A stretch of DNA of 64,000 nucleotides from contig NZ_JAFY01000007.1 in NCBI RefSeq assembly GCF_000526375.1, positions 620,001 to 684,000 of the forward strand. The letters run 5' to 3'. Every line of letters starts with the position of its first letter. Position 1 is the stretch's first letter. Both the position numbers and the translations under genes were made by a program. This DNA is from Aminiphilus circumscriptus DSM 16581 (lineage in GTDB: Bacteria > Synergistota > Synergistia > Synergistales > Aminiphilaceae). Below, piece by piece: positions 18,495 to 26,183 of the stretch. The notes beneath the pieces are model-generated. The model was not told where the DNA came from and did not search any database. It worked only from the letters and a program-made list of their open reading frames with translations.

Positions 18495-19184
18495 ATGAAG
18501 CGCTCACCGGGGCAAGGATGGCAAGAAGCCCACGCCGGTGTCACACGCGAGAACGGTGCCTTCACGGAGGAGGCGTCTCCCGGGGATCTTCTCGCTCGTC
18601 TGCGGGCGGTACATCCCCCTGTGTCGACGCTTCCCTGGGAGCTTTGTACGCTCGGCCCGTTTCCGCTGAGTGCCGTGCTGCTTCCCTTTGTTCGGATCCG
18701 GGGGGAACTTTTCCTTCTCCTTGAAGAGCGAAGCGATGGTTTGCGAGCACACGCCGGACAGCTTGCCTTTCCCGGAGGGAGAAAGGACCCGGGAGATTTT
18801 TCTCCGGAGGATACGGCATTGCGGGAACTTGAGGAAGAGCTTGCGATCGGACGTTCCAGTGTCCGCCTCTACGGTGTTCTTCCTTTCGAGTTTGCCTATT
18901 CCAGCGATTTCGTCATTGTTCCTCTCTGGGGAGAGGTGACGGGGATTTCTTCCCTTAAAACGCTTCGGCCGGCGACAAAGGAAGTGAAGACCGTGCATTT
19001 TCTTCCGCTTTCGTCGTGTCTTCGCCCAACGCGATTCGTATGGAGATCCGGAAGATCGGGAAGGCATTTCTATCCCGTTTATGCCGCCACAGAGGAAAAA
19101 GAACTTTGGGGAGCCTCCGCCCGAATGCTGTACAGTCTCCTGCGTCCTTTATGCACCGGGGAGATCCTTTCGTCGTGGCACTGA
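18495..19184 (+). CDS. Nudix hydrolase
   Basis: This 229-residue protein has a complete Nudix box, beginning GGRKDPGDFSPEDTALRE and continuing LEEEL, preceded by HAGQLAFPGG. The arrangement resembles CoA pyrophosphatases of the YeaB/NudL type, which often have this AGQ(I/L)AFPGG lead-in, but the substrate cannot be fixed from sequence. The ATG at 18495 follows pyk by 19 bases and has only a weak GTGGGG site. The stop overlaps the nfo start. Confidence 0.85.
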   Translation: MKRSPGQGWQEAHAGVTRENGAFTEEASPGDLLARLRAVHPPVSTLPWELCTLGPFPLSAVLLPFVRIRGELFLLLEERSDGLRAHAGQLAFPGGRKDPGDFSPEDTALRELEEELAIGRSSVRLYGVLPFEFAYSSDFVIVPLWGEVTGISSLKTLRPATKEVKTVHFLPLSSCLRPTRFVWRSGRSGRHFYPVYAATEEKELWGASARMLYSLLRPLCTGEILSSWH

Positions 19185-20017
19185 TTGGAGCTCACGTCTC
19201 CATCGCCGGAGGTTTGTTCCGTGCCCTTGAGCGCGGAGAAGCGCTAGGGTGCGAAGCGATCCAAATTTTTACCAAAAACCAGCTCCAGTGGAAGGCTTCA
19301 CCTCTTTCATTCCAGGAGTGCGAACGTTTTTTCTCCGCGTGGAGAAAAAGTTCCATCAAGGAAGTCGTTGCCCATGCGTCGTACCTCATCAACCTCGCTG
19401 CGGAGGGAAGCGTGCACAAAGACAGCGTTGACGCGCTTTTGCTTGAAATGGAACGTTGTGACCATTTGGGAATCGGGAAACTGGTCCTGCACCCCGGCAG
19501 CAGCAAGACCCGTTCGAAAGAGGACGGCCTCGTCTCCGTCGCGGATGGGCTAAAAAGTGTCCTCGAAAAGAGCGTGCGGTGCAACGTACAGATTCTCCTG
19601 GAGACCATGTCGGGACAGGGGAATACCCTCGGGGGAAGGTTGGAGGATTTTCGTGTTCTCCTTGAAGAGCTGGATTGGGATGCCAGAATCGGACTGTGCC
19701 TCGACACCTGTCATATCCTGTCCGCAGGATATGAATTACGTAGTCTCGAGGCATACAAGCGATATCTCGATGCGGTGGAGAAACTGGTGGGAGCGGGGCG
19801 AGTCGCTTGTTGGCATTTCAACGACAGCAAAAACGACAAGGGCGAGCGGAAAGATCGTCATGAGCATCTCGGCGACGGCGCTTTGGGATTGACGCCTTTC
19901 TCGTTCATCGTGAATGACGAGAGATGGCAAAACACTCCCTGCCTGCTCGAAACGCCGAAAAGCGGTCGGGGGGATGCGGGAAACCTGCAACTCTTGCGAA
20001 AATTGCGAGGCGAGTGA
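19175..20017 (+). CDS. nfo: Endonuclease IV
   Basis: Nfo is the AP endonuclease of base-excision repair, a TIM barrel with three metal ions. The 280-residue product starts LIGAHVSIAGG and has the metal-site motifs LVLHPGS, ILLETMSGQGN, GLCLDTCH, WHFNDSK and DRHEHLGDG. The GTG start at 19175 has GGGGAG 11 bases upstream and overlaps the Nudix stop; ATG 19151 is an alternative eight codons earlier. Length and motifs are complete. Confidence 0.95.
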   Translation: MALIGAHVSIAGGLFRALERGEALGCEAIQIFTKNQLQWKASPLSFQECERFFSAWRKSSIKEVVAHASYLINLAAEGSVHKDSVDALLLEMERCDHLGIGKLVLHPGSSKTRSKEDGLVSVADGLKSVLEKSVRCNVQILLETMSGQGNTLGGRLEDFRVLLEELDWDARIGLCLDTCHILSAGYELRSLEAYKRYLDAVEKLVGAGRVACWHFNDSKNDKGERKDRHEHLGDGALGLTPFSFIVNDERWQNTPCLLETPKSGRGDAGNLQLLRKLRGE

Positions 20018-20061
20018 CGATTCGTGACGGCACGTCTCATGCTGACCGAGGAGGCCTTTTC

Positions 20062-20904
20062 ATGGCACCCACATTGCGCATCGATCTGGAAAAAATCAGG
20101 AGCAACACCTGGGAAGTGGCGCGGCGCTGCAAGAAACACGGCATTCACCTTGCGGGAGTGACGAAAGGCGTGTGTGGCTCTCCAGAAGTGGCATTTGCAA
20201 TGATCGAAGGGGGATGCGCGTCTCTTTTTGACAGCAGAGTGGCGAATCTTCGTAGACTCAAGGAAGCGAACGTTCCCGTTCCAGTGCATCTTCTTCGTAT
20301 CCCTATGCTCAGTGAGCTGAAGGAGGTGATCGAGTTCGCGAATGGGACCCTTGTCTCCATGATCGAGACCATCGAACGGCTGGACCTGTTATGCGAACAG
20401 CGACGACGCAAACTGGAAGTTCTCCTCATGGTGGATGTGGGCGATCTGCGAGAGGGAGTCTGGCCTGATGAGATGGAACGTTTCGCCCAGGTGCTCCGTC
20501 GTTGCCGGTGGGTGCAGTGCACCGGCATCGGAACTAATCTGGGCTGTTTCGGCGGCGTGCTCCCCACGCCGCTCAATCTGACGCGGCTGGTGGAACTCAA
20601 AGGTGAATTGGAACACCTCCTCGCCTCACCAGTGCCGTTCGTTTCCGGAGGAGGTACGTCCTCTCTGTATCTTCTCGAGGAGGAGCGCATGCCCGCCGGA
20701 ATAAATCACCTCCGGGTCGGCGAGGCCATTCTTCTCGGGCGGGATGTGTCGAGGAACAGATATCTTCCGGGGATGCATCGTAACGCAATTCTCTTCGAAG
20801 CGGAAATCATCGAGCTGCGTAGAAAGCCGAGCGTTCCCATCGGGACGATAGGCGCCGATGCCTTCGGCAATGTTCCCGTTTTCGAGGACCGGGGCTTCGG
20901 TTGA
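20062..20904 (+). CDS. Alanine/ornithine racemase family protein, N-terminal part of a split gene
   Basis: This PLP-dependent racemase of the ornithine racemase (Orr)/YhfX-like family has the PLP-lysine motif LAGVTKGVCGSPEVA, then MVDVGDLREGVW, GTNLGCFGG and GINHLRVGEAILLGR. It breaks off at FEDRGFG followed by TGA. Family members run about 350 residues and continue directly into the sequence encoded by the next frame (20901-21125). A one-base frame change near 20895-20903 therefore separates the two parts, by mutation, sequencing error or recoding. The ATG has GAGGAGG upstream. The 280 residues alone lack the C-terminal beta domain that completes the active site in the dimer. Confidence 0.85.
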   Translation: MAPTLRIDLEKIRSNTWEVARRCKKHGIHLAGVTKGVCGSPEVAFAMIEGGCASLFDSRVANLRRLKEANVPVPVHLLRIPMLSELKEVIEFANGTLVSMIETIERLDLLCEQRRRKLEVLLMVDVGDLREGVWPDEMERFAQVLRRCRWVQCTGIGTNLGCFGGVLPTPLNLTRLVELKGELEHLLASPVPFVSGGGTSSLYLLEEERMPAGINHLRVGEAILLGRDVSRNRYLPGMHRNAILFEAEIIELRRKPSVPIGTIGADAFGNVPVFEDRGFG

Positions 20905-21125
20905 GAGCAATTGTGGCTGCGGGACGTCAGGATGTCGTTCCCGAAGGACTTCTTCCCACGGACAGGGGGGTTCATGTTCTCGGGGCTTCCAGTGATCACC
21001 TTCTCCTGGACGTTGAGGATATGATGCCGGTACCCAGGCTCGGAGAGGTGCTCTCCTTCGAAATGTCCTATGGAGCGATGCTTGCCGCCGCTACCTCTTC
21101 TTATGTCGTGAAGCGATTCGAATGA
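20901..21125 (+). CDS. Alanine/ornithine racemase family protein, C-terminal part of a split gene
   Basis: The 74-residue frame RAIVAAGRQDVVPEGLLPTD, then GASSDHLLLDVEDM and YGAMLAAATSSYV, is the conserved C-terminus of ornithine-racemase-like proteins. It lies in the -1 frame relative to the upstream part and overlaps its stop (TTGA). A TTG at 20901 could restart translation, but no ribosome binding site is evident. Fusing the parts would give a normal protein of about 353 residues. The next gene, cdaA, starts 45 bases later. Confidence 0.8.
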   Translation: MRAIVAAGRQDVVPEGLLPTDRGVHVLGASSDHLLLDVEDMMPVPRLGEVLSFEMSYGAMLAAATSSYVVKRFE

Positions 21126-21170
21126 ACCACCGCAGGTCTCTGCGGATTTTGCGAAAAAGGTGCGAATGAC

Positions 21171-22001
21171 ATGTTCTCTCTCGTGAGATGGCTGGATGTT
21201 CTCGACATCGCCATCATCAGTTTCATCCTCTATCGTTTTTTGTTACTTCTTCTCGACACGAGAGCCATGCAACTCATGAAGGGACTCTTCATCCTCGGCG
21301 GCATAGCCGCCGTGGCGAAAGTTCTCCAATTGAGCGCCCTCTCCTGGCTGTTGAGCAAACTCCTGGGAGTCGTCTTCATCGCGATTCCCATCATCTTTCA
21401 ACCTGAGCTACGCCGCCTTCTGGAAGAATTGGGTCGAGGCAATCTCTGGCAGCGCCGCATGGCGGAAGAGCGGGCGGAACATCTTGCGGACGAGGTGACA
21501 CGGGCTCTGCTATATCTTCAATCCCAAAAGATCGGTGCTCTGCTCGTCTTCCAGCGAGGAACGGGACTCAGGGACATTTGGCGCTCAGCAGTGCGCCTCA
21601 ACGCGGAGATTTCCCAGGAAGAAGTGGTTTCCATCTTTTGGCCGAACAACCCACTTCATGATGGCGCCGCGATTTTCGACAAGGACAGGATCCTCGCCGC
21701 CGCCTCCTATCTACCGTTAACGGAAAAGAGTGATCTTTCCCGTTCCTTCGGAACACGGCACAGAGCGGCGCTGGGTGTCACGGAAATTTCCGATGCCATC
21801 TCTCTCGTCGTCTCCGAAGAGCGTGGAGAAATCTCGATGGCAATCAACGGTCACATCTCCAGGGGAATGAAGGAACCCCAGATACGGAAACTTCTCTTCT
21901 CTTATTTCCGGGGCAAGAAAGAGAAACAGTCCTTTTTCGAGCGGGTTCGTCTGGAGTTGCTGCAGCAATTGTCAGGAGAAAATGAACATGAGGATGCTTG
22001 A
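21171..22001 (+). CDS. cdaA: Diadenylate cyclase CdaA
   Basis: CdaA makes cyclic di-AMP from two ATP at the membrane. The 276-residue product has about three N-terminal membrane helices (IAIISFILYRFLLLLL, GLFILGGIAAVAKVL, LGVVFIAIPIIF). The DAC domain follows, with the DGA motif at 164-166 (NPLHDGAAIFD) and the RHR motif at 196-198 (GTRHRAALGVTE). It overlaps cdaR by 20 bases and is followed by glmM, the same cdaA-cdaR-glmM order seen in Firmicutes, where the partners regulate the cyclase. Confidence 0.96.
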   Translation: MFSLVRWLDVLDIAIISFILYRFLLLLLDTRAMQLMKGLFILGGIAAVAKVLQLSALSWLLSKLLGVVFIAIPIIFQPELRRLLEELGRGNLWQRRMAEERAEHLADEVTRALLYLQSQKIGALLVFQRGTGLRDIWRSAVRLNAEISQEEVVSIFWPNNPLHDGAAIFDKDRILAAASYLPLTEKSDLSRSFGTRHRAALGVTEISDAISLVVSEERGEISMAINGHISRGMKEPQIRKLLFSYFRGKKEKQSFFERVRLELLQQLSGENEHEDA

Positions 22002-23202
22002 GCGCATTGATGCAATGCTCAACTCGCGGCTTTTTCTTCGGATCGCCTCGGTGGTCATCGCGGTGTTAATCTGGCTTTACGCGGCGGGGGAACGGAATGC
22101 GGAGACGGTGAAGACCTTCGAGGTTTCCCTGGAGTACCGAAATCTCGGAGTCGGCTTGACTCTTTCGGATGCGCCCGACAAAGTCAACGTGCAGGTCACC
22201 GGAGCGAGGAATATTCTCGCCGCCATGACTCCGCAGAACCTCATCGCCACGGTGGATCTGCGAGATCTCGGCCCAGGACGTCATACGCTTCCCGTGACGT
22301 CCCTCGCGCCGTCGGGGGTACGTATCACTACGGTGACACCTCCTTACGCGGAAGTGCAGGTTCTTCGGCTCATCGAAAAAACACTCCCCGTGTCGCTCAA
22401 CATGGAGGGAACTTTCCCGGAGGGAGTGTCTCTGGAGTCGTCGGATCTCGATCCGAGGGAAGTGCTTCTTCGCGGAGACGAGGCACTGCTGCAGAAAATC
22501 CAGAAAGTGACCGTGGTGACGACACCACAGGAGTTGATACGTGGAGAAGGTTTTCTGGAACTTCCTGTTCGCCTTCCCCTCTCGGGACGGGTGGAACATC
22601 TTTCGGTGATTCCAAAGAGCGTTGTTTTTTCCTACACCTTGAAGCGTGATCTTCCACGTCGTGAAGTTCCTTTGCGAATGCATATTCTCGGTGAGGTCGA
22701 TCCCGATTTTTCCGTGACATCCATCACTGTTGACCCCCCCTCCGTGATTCTTCAGGGGCCATCGGCTCAGCTCGATCTGATCGACCAAATTGACCTGATG
22801 CCCCTCGATATTTCGGGAATGAAGGAGACAGCAGTTTTTTCCATAGACATCGTCCCCCCGGTAGGAAACGACAATGAAGGGTTATTGCCGATTCGTTCGG
22901 CCACGATTCGTGTCACGATTTCTCCTAAGAGTGAAACCCGTATGATTTCCGGAGTGCGGGTCGGCATCAGTGGAAAAAGCATTTATCCGAACTGGAGAGT
23001 CGAACCGGGAACAGTCGAGGTTGTTGTCAAAGGGCTTCCCTCCGCGCTGGAGAATCTTCCGGAAGTCGAAGCCTATGTGGATGTGACGAACCTCGTTTCA
23101 AGGCGGGCCACCGTTCCCGTACGGGCCAGAAGTAAAGGCGGAGCGTTGGAAATCGTGGAGATCCGTCCTCCGAACGTTACTGCCTATGCGATCGTTGATT
23201 GA
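21982..23202 (+). CDS. cdaR: YbbR-domain protein CdaR, regulator of CdaA
   Basis: The 406-residue product has one N-terminal membrane anchor (LRIASVVIAVLIWLYAAG, about 20-37) and an extracytoplasmic part of repeated YbbR domains. Four repeats can be made out, starting near residues 45, 125, 215 and 310, each with the strand pattern VxVxG and PxxVxVxG. CdaR modulates CdaA activity in Firmicutes. AGGAG precedes the ATG, which overlaps the end of cdaA. glmM follows after 29 bases. Confidence 0.88.
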   Translation: MNMRMLERIDAMLNSRLFLRIASVVIAVLIWLYAAGERNAETVKTFEVSLEYRNLGVGLTLSDAPDKVNVQVTGARNILAAMTPQNLIATVDLRDLGPGRHTLPVTSLAPSGVRITTVTPPYAEVQVLRLIEKTLPVSLNMEGTFPEGVSLESSDLDPREVLLRGDEALLQKIQKVTVVTTPQELIRGEGFLELPVRLPLSGRVEHLSVIPKSVVFSYTLKRDLPRREVPLRMHILGEVDPDFSVTSITVDPPSVILQGPSAQLDLIDQIDLMPLDISGMKETAVFSIDIVPPVGNDNEGLLPIRSATIRVTISPKSETRMISGVRVGISGKSIYPNWRVEPGTVEVVVKGLPSALENLPEVEAYVDVTNLVSRRATVPVRARSKGGALEIVEIRPPNVTAYAIVD

Positions 23203-23231
23203 AACTCTCTCCCGAGAAAGGATGAGATGTC

Positions 23232-24611
23232 GTGTTAACCGCATCAGGAAAAGTACGCTGTCTTTTTGGTACTGACGGTGTTAGAGACGTTGCCAACAGA
23301 GGTGCCATGACCCCAGAAATGGCCATGAGTCTTTCCAGGGCTTACGTATGGTGGTTGACACAAAACGGCTTTGCGCGTCCCCACGTGATTGTGGGAAGGG
23401 ACACGCGTCGTTCCGGTTCAATGCTGGAGGCTGCCGTATTGGCGGGTTTGACTTCTGCCGGTGCAGAAGCGAGCGTCGCTGGAATCCTTCCAACGCCCGG
23501 GGTGAGCTTTGCCATTCGAAGCCAGCGTGTTCAAGGGGGTGCGGTGATCAGTGCCTCACACAACCCCGCTGAATACAATGGGCTCAAATTCTTTGACAAG
23601 AATGGATTTAAGCTCAGTGATGACGACGAGGCGACCATTGAGGAATTCCTGGAGGATCATCTCCTCGACCAATGGCGTCCCACGGGTGCTTCTGTTGGAG
23701 AGATCACGCACGAGTCGGAGCGGTACGGGGACGCCTATGTGGAGTGGCTCGTTTCCCTGGCAAACGGCATCAACGTATCCGGAGCAAGTCCTCTCGTCCT
23801 CGATTGCGCTCATGGTGCAGCCTTTGCCGTTGCGGAAGAGTTCGTCCGACGATGCCGGCTACCCGTCACTCTGGTCGGTGCGAAACCGGATGGCCTCAAC
23901 ATCAACGATGGCGTGGGCGTCATGTACCTTCCGCATCTTGCGGAATCGGTCAAGGAAAAGGGGGCCGCTCTCGGGATCGCCTTGGACGGTGATGCCGACC
24001 GAGTCCTGCTCGTCGATAAATTCGGGAGAACTATAGACGGAGACATCCTCCTTTGGGTTTTGGCTCGTTGGCTGAAAGCGAAGAATTCTCTCGGAGCAGG
24101 TGTTGTCGCCACCGTGATGAGCAACATGGCCCTTGAAGAGCACTTGGCACTGGAGGGAATTCCCGTCTTTCGTTGCCCCGTCGGCGACAAGTATGTGGTG
24201 GAAACAATGCGTTACCAGAGATCTGCTCTGGGAGGCGAACAATCCGGGCACATCATTTCGGGGGAACACGTGTCCACAGGCGATGGACTTTGTACGGGTA
24301 TTCTCTTTCTTCATGCGATTTCCGAACTTGGCGAGGATGTGTCCAGCCTTGTGGACCGATTTGACCGTTATCCCCAGCTTCTGAAGAATGTCAAGGTTCG
24401 CGACAAGAAGAAAACCATGGAGGATGCGCGCCTTCAGGACGTTCTTTCCCAAGCGGAGCGGAAACTCCGTGGGTTGGGTAGAGTTTTCGTCAGATCCTCC
24501 GGGACCGAACCTTTTGTACGTATTCTTGTGGAAGCGAAGGAAAAGGGAATGCTGGAGGACATTTGTATCGGTGTGGAACAAGTCATTCGCCACATTGATT
24601 CTCTCGAATAG
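23232..24611 (+). CDS. glmM: Phosphoglucosamine mutase
   Basis: GlmM converts glucosamine-6-phosphate to glucosamine-1-phosphate for peptidoglycan. The 459-residue enzyme has LFGTDGVRD at the N-terminus, the phosphoserine loop VISASHNPAEYNG (Ser about 109), the metal loop ALDGDADRVLLVD and the phosphate-binding RSSGTEPFVR. The start is GTG with GAAAGGATGAG upstream. It is the third gene of the cdaA-cdaR-glmM unit. GlmM is known to bind and restrain CdaA in several Firmicutes. GlmS and GlmU of the same pathway are also encoded within this window. Confidence 0.96.
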   Translation: MLTASGKVRCLFGTDGVRDVANRGAMTPEMAMSLSRAYVWWLTQNGFARPHVIVGRDTRRSGSMLEAAVLAGLTSAGAEASVAGILPTPGVSFAIRSQRVQGGAVISASHNPAEYNGLKFFDKNGFKLSDDDEATIEEFLEDHLLDQWRPTGASVGEITHESERYGDAYVEWLVSLANGINVSGASPLVLDCAHGAAFAVAEEFVRRCRLPVTLVGAKPDGLNINDGVGVMYLPHLAESVKEKGAALGIALDGDADRVLLVDKFGRTIDGDILLWVLARWLKAKNSLGAGVVATVMSNMALEEHLALEGIPVFRCPVGDKYVVETMRYQRSALGGEQSGHIISGEHVSTGDGLCTGILFLHAISELGEDVSSLVDRFDRYPQLLKNVKVRDKKKTMEDARLQDVLSQAERKLRGLGRVFVRSSGTEPFVRILVEAKEKGMLEDICIGVEQVIRHIDSLE

Positions 24612-25057
24612 AAGGAATCCTTGGGAGCGGTCCGTTTTTTTTGCTCTTTCTGCTGCATGAAACGAGACGCCTTTCCCGAAAAAAGAGTCTCTCCGGAAAT
24701 CATTTTCTCGGGAAGACTCTCGGGCAGCGTTTTAGGAAAGCTCTGAATAAAGGCCTTTCGCTTTCTCTTGACTCGGGTCGCATCAGGCTCTGCGAGGCGC
24801 CTTGCGGGGCTGACGCAGCCTTATTCAGAGATTTCTTAAATTTTTATGTATGACGATGAAATCGTGAGAGGAATACGGCGTTTGTATTTTCTTTCACGAA
24901 CGTGCGAGAAAAATCCCTTACAAGACAGGATGACAGTCAACAGAATGCGGCTGTGAATCGGAGAAGGTTGTTTCAACAGTCCCGCCGCAAAGGGCAGAGG
25001 CACCCGGAACATCGATCAGCATCCTTGAAAACTGCGGTTGCCATTGGAGGAATGTTT
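24612..25057 (+). other. 446-base intergenic region between glmM and galU
   Basis: No convincing gene lies here. It begins with a T8 tract, then an imperfect hairpin between AGAGTCT (near 24687) and AGACTCT (near 24713). The 108-base MITE-like inverted-repeat element at 24732-24839 follows, with an A/T-rich tract after it. The frame of galU is open through the last 150 bases, but the ribosome binding site is at 25046-25050, so this is probably leader. Confidence 0.5.
24732..24839. repeat. MITE-like inverted-repeat element
   Basis: Imperfect 19-base terminal repeats, TTAGGAAAGCTCTGAATAA at 24732-24750 and the reverse complement of TTAAGAAATCTCTGAATAA at 24821-24839, differ at two positions. 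The ends carry TTA, compatible with a TTA/TTAA target. The interior has a near-perfect GC-rich hairpin at 24787-24810 (12 bp with G-U pairs) and no reading frame. It could be a small non-autonomous transposon derivative or simply a large RNA hairpin; copy number elsewhere would decide. Confidence 0.5.
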
Positions 25058-25939
25058 ATGACGACGCAAATGCAGGTCAGCAAATGCCTTTTCCCAGTAG
25101 CCGGGCTCGGTACGCGTTTTCTTCCGGCTACGAAGGAAATTCCCAAAGAAATGCTTCCTCTCATCGACAAACCAATCATTCATTACGGCGTCGAAGAAGC
25201 TGTTCGCTCCGGCTGCAAGGACATCGTGTTCGTCACGGGGAGAGGGAAACGGGCCATCGAAGACTATTTCGACAGGTCCTGGGAACTGGAACAGCTTCTC
25301 GAGGCGAGAGACAAGTTCGATCTCAGGGACATGGTTCGAGATATCAGCCATATGGCCAGGTTTTCCTATGTCCGCCAGTGTGAACCTCTCGGGCTGGGGC
25401 ACGCGGTTCTCTGCGGCGAACAGGTCTGTGAAGGCGAACCCTTCGGTGTCATTCTTCCCGACGATGTCATGCTCGGAACACCACCCGTACTCGGGCAGCT
25501 CATTTCCGTACACCGTACATTCGGTGGTTCCGTCCTTGCCCTGCAGGAGGTCACACCTGAGGACACGTCACGCTACGGGATCGTGGATGCCGATCCCGTA
25601 GGAGAGGGAGTGTACAGAATACGGAACATGGTGGAAAAACCGCCTCTCTCCCAGGCGCCGAGTCGTCTTGCAATCATGGGGCGTTATGTCCTTTCGCCCG
25701 GGATTTTTCGAGAACTGCACGACCTGAACCCTGGGGCGGGCGGAGAGTACCAACTCACCGACGCAATTCGGGCTCTTCTCGACAAGGAATCCGTCTGGGG
25801 ATTCGTCTATCGGGGAAAACGCCTCGATTGCGGTACCAAAGCCGGGTGGCTTCGAGCCACGACGATCATGGCCATGGAAGATCCCGAGACAAGGCAGATC
25901 GTTCTGTCGGCGCTCGAAGAAGGGGGGAATGTCCGATAA
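25058..25939 (+). CDS. galU: UTP-glucose-1-phosphate uridylyltransferase
   Basis: GalU makes UDP-glucose from UTP and glucose-1-phosphate. The 293-residue enzyme has the nucleotide-binding loop PVAGLGTRFLPATK, KEMLPLIDKPIIHYGVEEA, the metal/substrate site VILPDDVML and MVEKP. The ATG at 25058 is preceded by TTGGAGG seven bases away; the ATG at 25052 is too close. It lies between glmM and glmS but has no obvious shared promoter with them. Confidence 0.96.
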   Translation: MTTQMQVSKCLFPVAGLGTRFLPATKEIPKEMLPLIDKPIIHYGVEEAVRSGCKDIVFVTGRGKRAIEDYFDRSWELEQLLEARDKFDLRDMVRDISHMARFSYVRQCEPLGLGHAVLCGEQVCEGEPFGVILPDDVMLGTPPVLGQLISVHRTFGGSVLALQEVTPEDTSRYGIVDADPVGEGVYRIRNMVEKPPLSQAPSRLAIMGRYVLSPGIFRELHDLNPGAGGEYQLTDAIRALLDKESVWGFVYRGKRLDCGTKAGWLRATTIMAMEDPETRQIVLSALEEGGNVR

Positions 25940-25984
25940 GGAGTAAAGCGTAAAAATTTTTATTTTTCTGTTTCCACGCTGTGC

Positions 25985-26141
25985 GTGTCAAGCGCCTGAG
26001 CCCGTCTTGTCCTCAGGACTTGCAGGCTGACGAGGTCGGGGAAGAATCGAATTTTCGGCGGATGTCCCCGTGGGCTCGGGAGGAGCCCAGCAAGATCCGG
26101 TACAAATGCGAAAAGTGATTTTCGCGACAAAAGCCGGATCA
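25985..26141 (+). ncRNA. glmS ribozyme: glmS ribozyme (GlcN6P-activated self-cleaving riboswitch)
   Basis: The leader of glmS matches the ribozyme class closely. AGCGCCTGAGCC starts the core, with expected cleavage just 5' of G25992. The conserved GGCTGACGAGG and ATCGAATTTTCGGCGGATG lie at about 26025 and 26046, followed by the P2.1/P4-like hairpins. P3 is formed by GATCCGG (26094-26100) and CCGGATC (26134-26140), enclosing a GCGAAAA/TTTTCGC hairpin. In characterised examples, glucosamine-6-phosphate acts as the cofactor for cleavage and the cut mRNA is degraded, giving product feedback on GlmS. Confidence 0.93.
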
Positions 26142-26183
26142 TCCTCCTTGTTTCCGTTGTGTTGTGAGAGGATGTTGTGCGAA

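Noticed and set aside
24900-25050. Possible cobalamin or other riboswitch before galU
   Set aside because: CAGTCCCGCCGC vaguely recalls a cobalamin core, but the B12 box and the other conserved blocks are missing, and the gene has no cobalamin link.
26070-26183. Upstream extension of the glmS frame
   Set aside because: The extra 38 codons lie in the glmS ribozyme and would bury the catalytic Cys that must be N-terminal.
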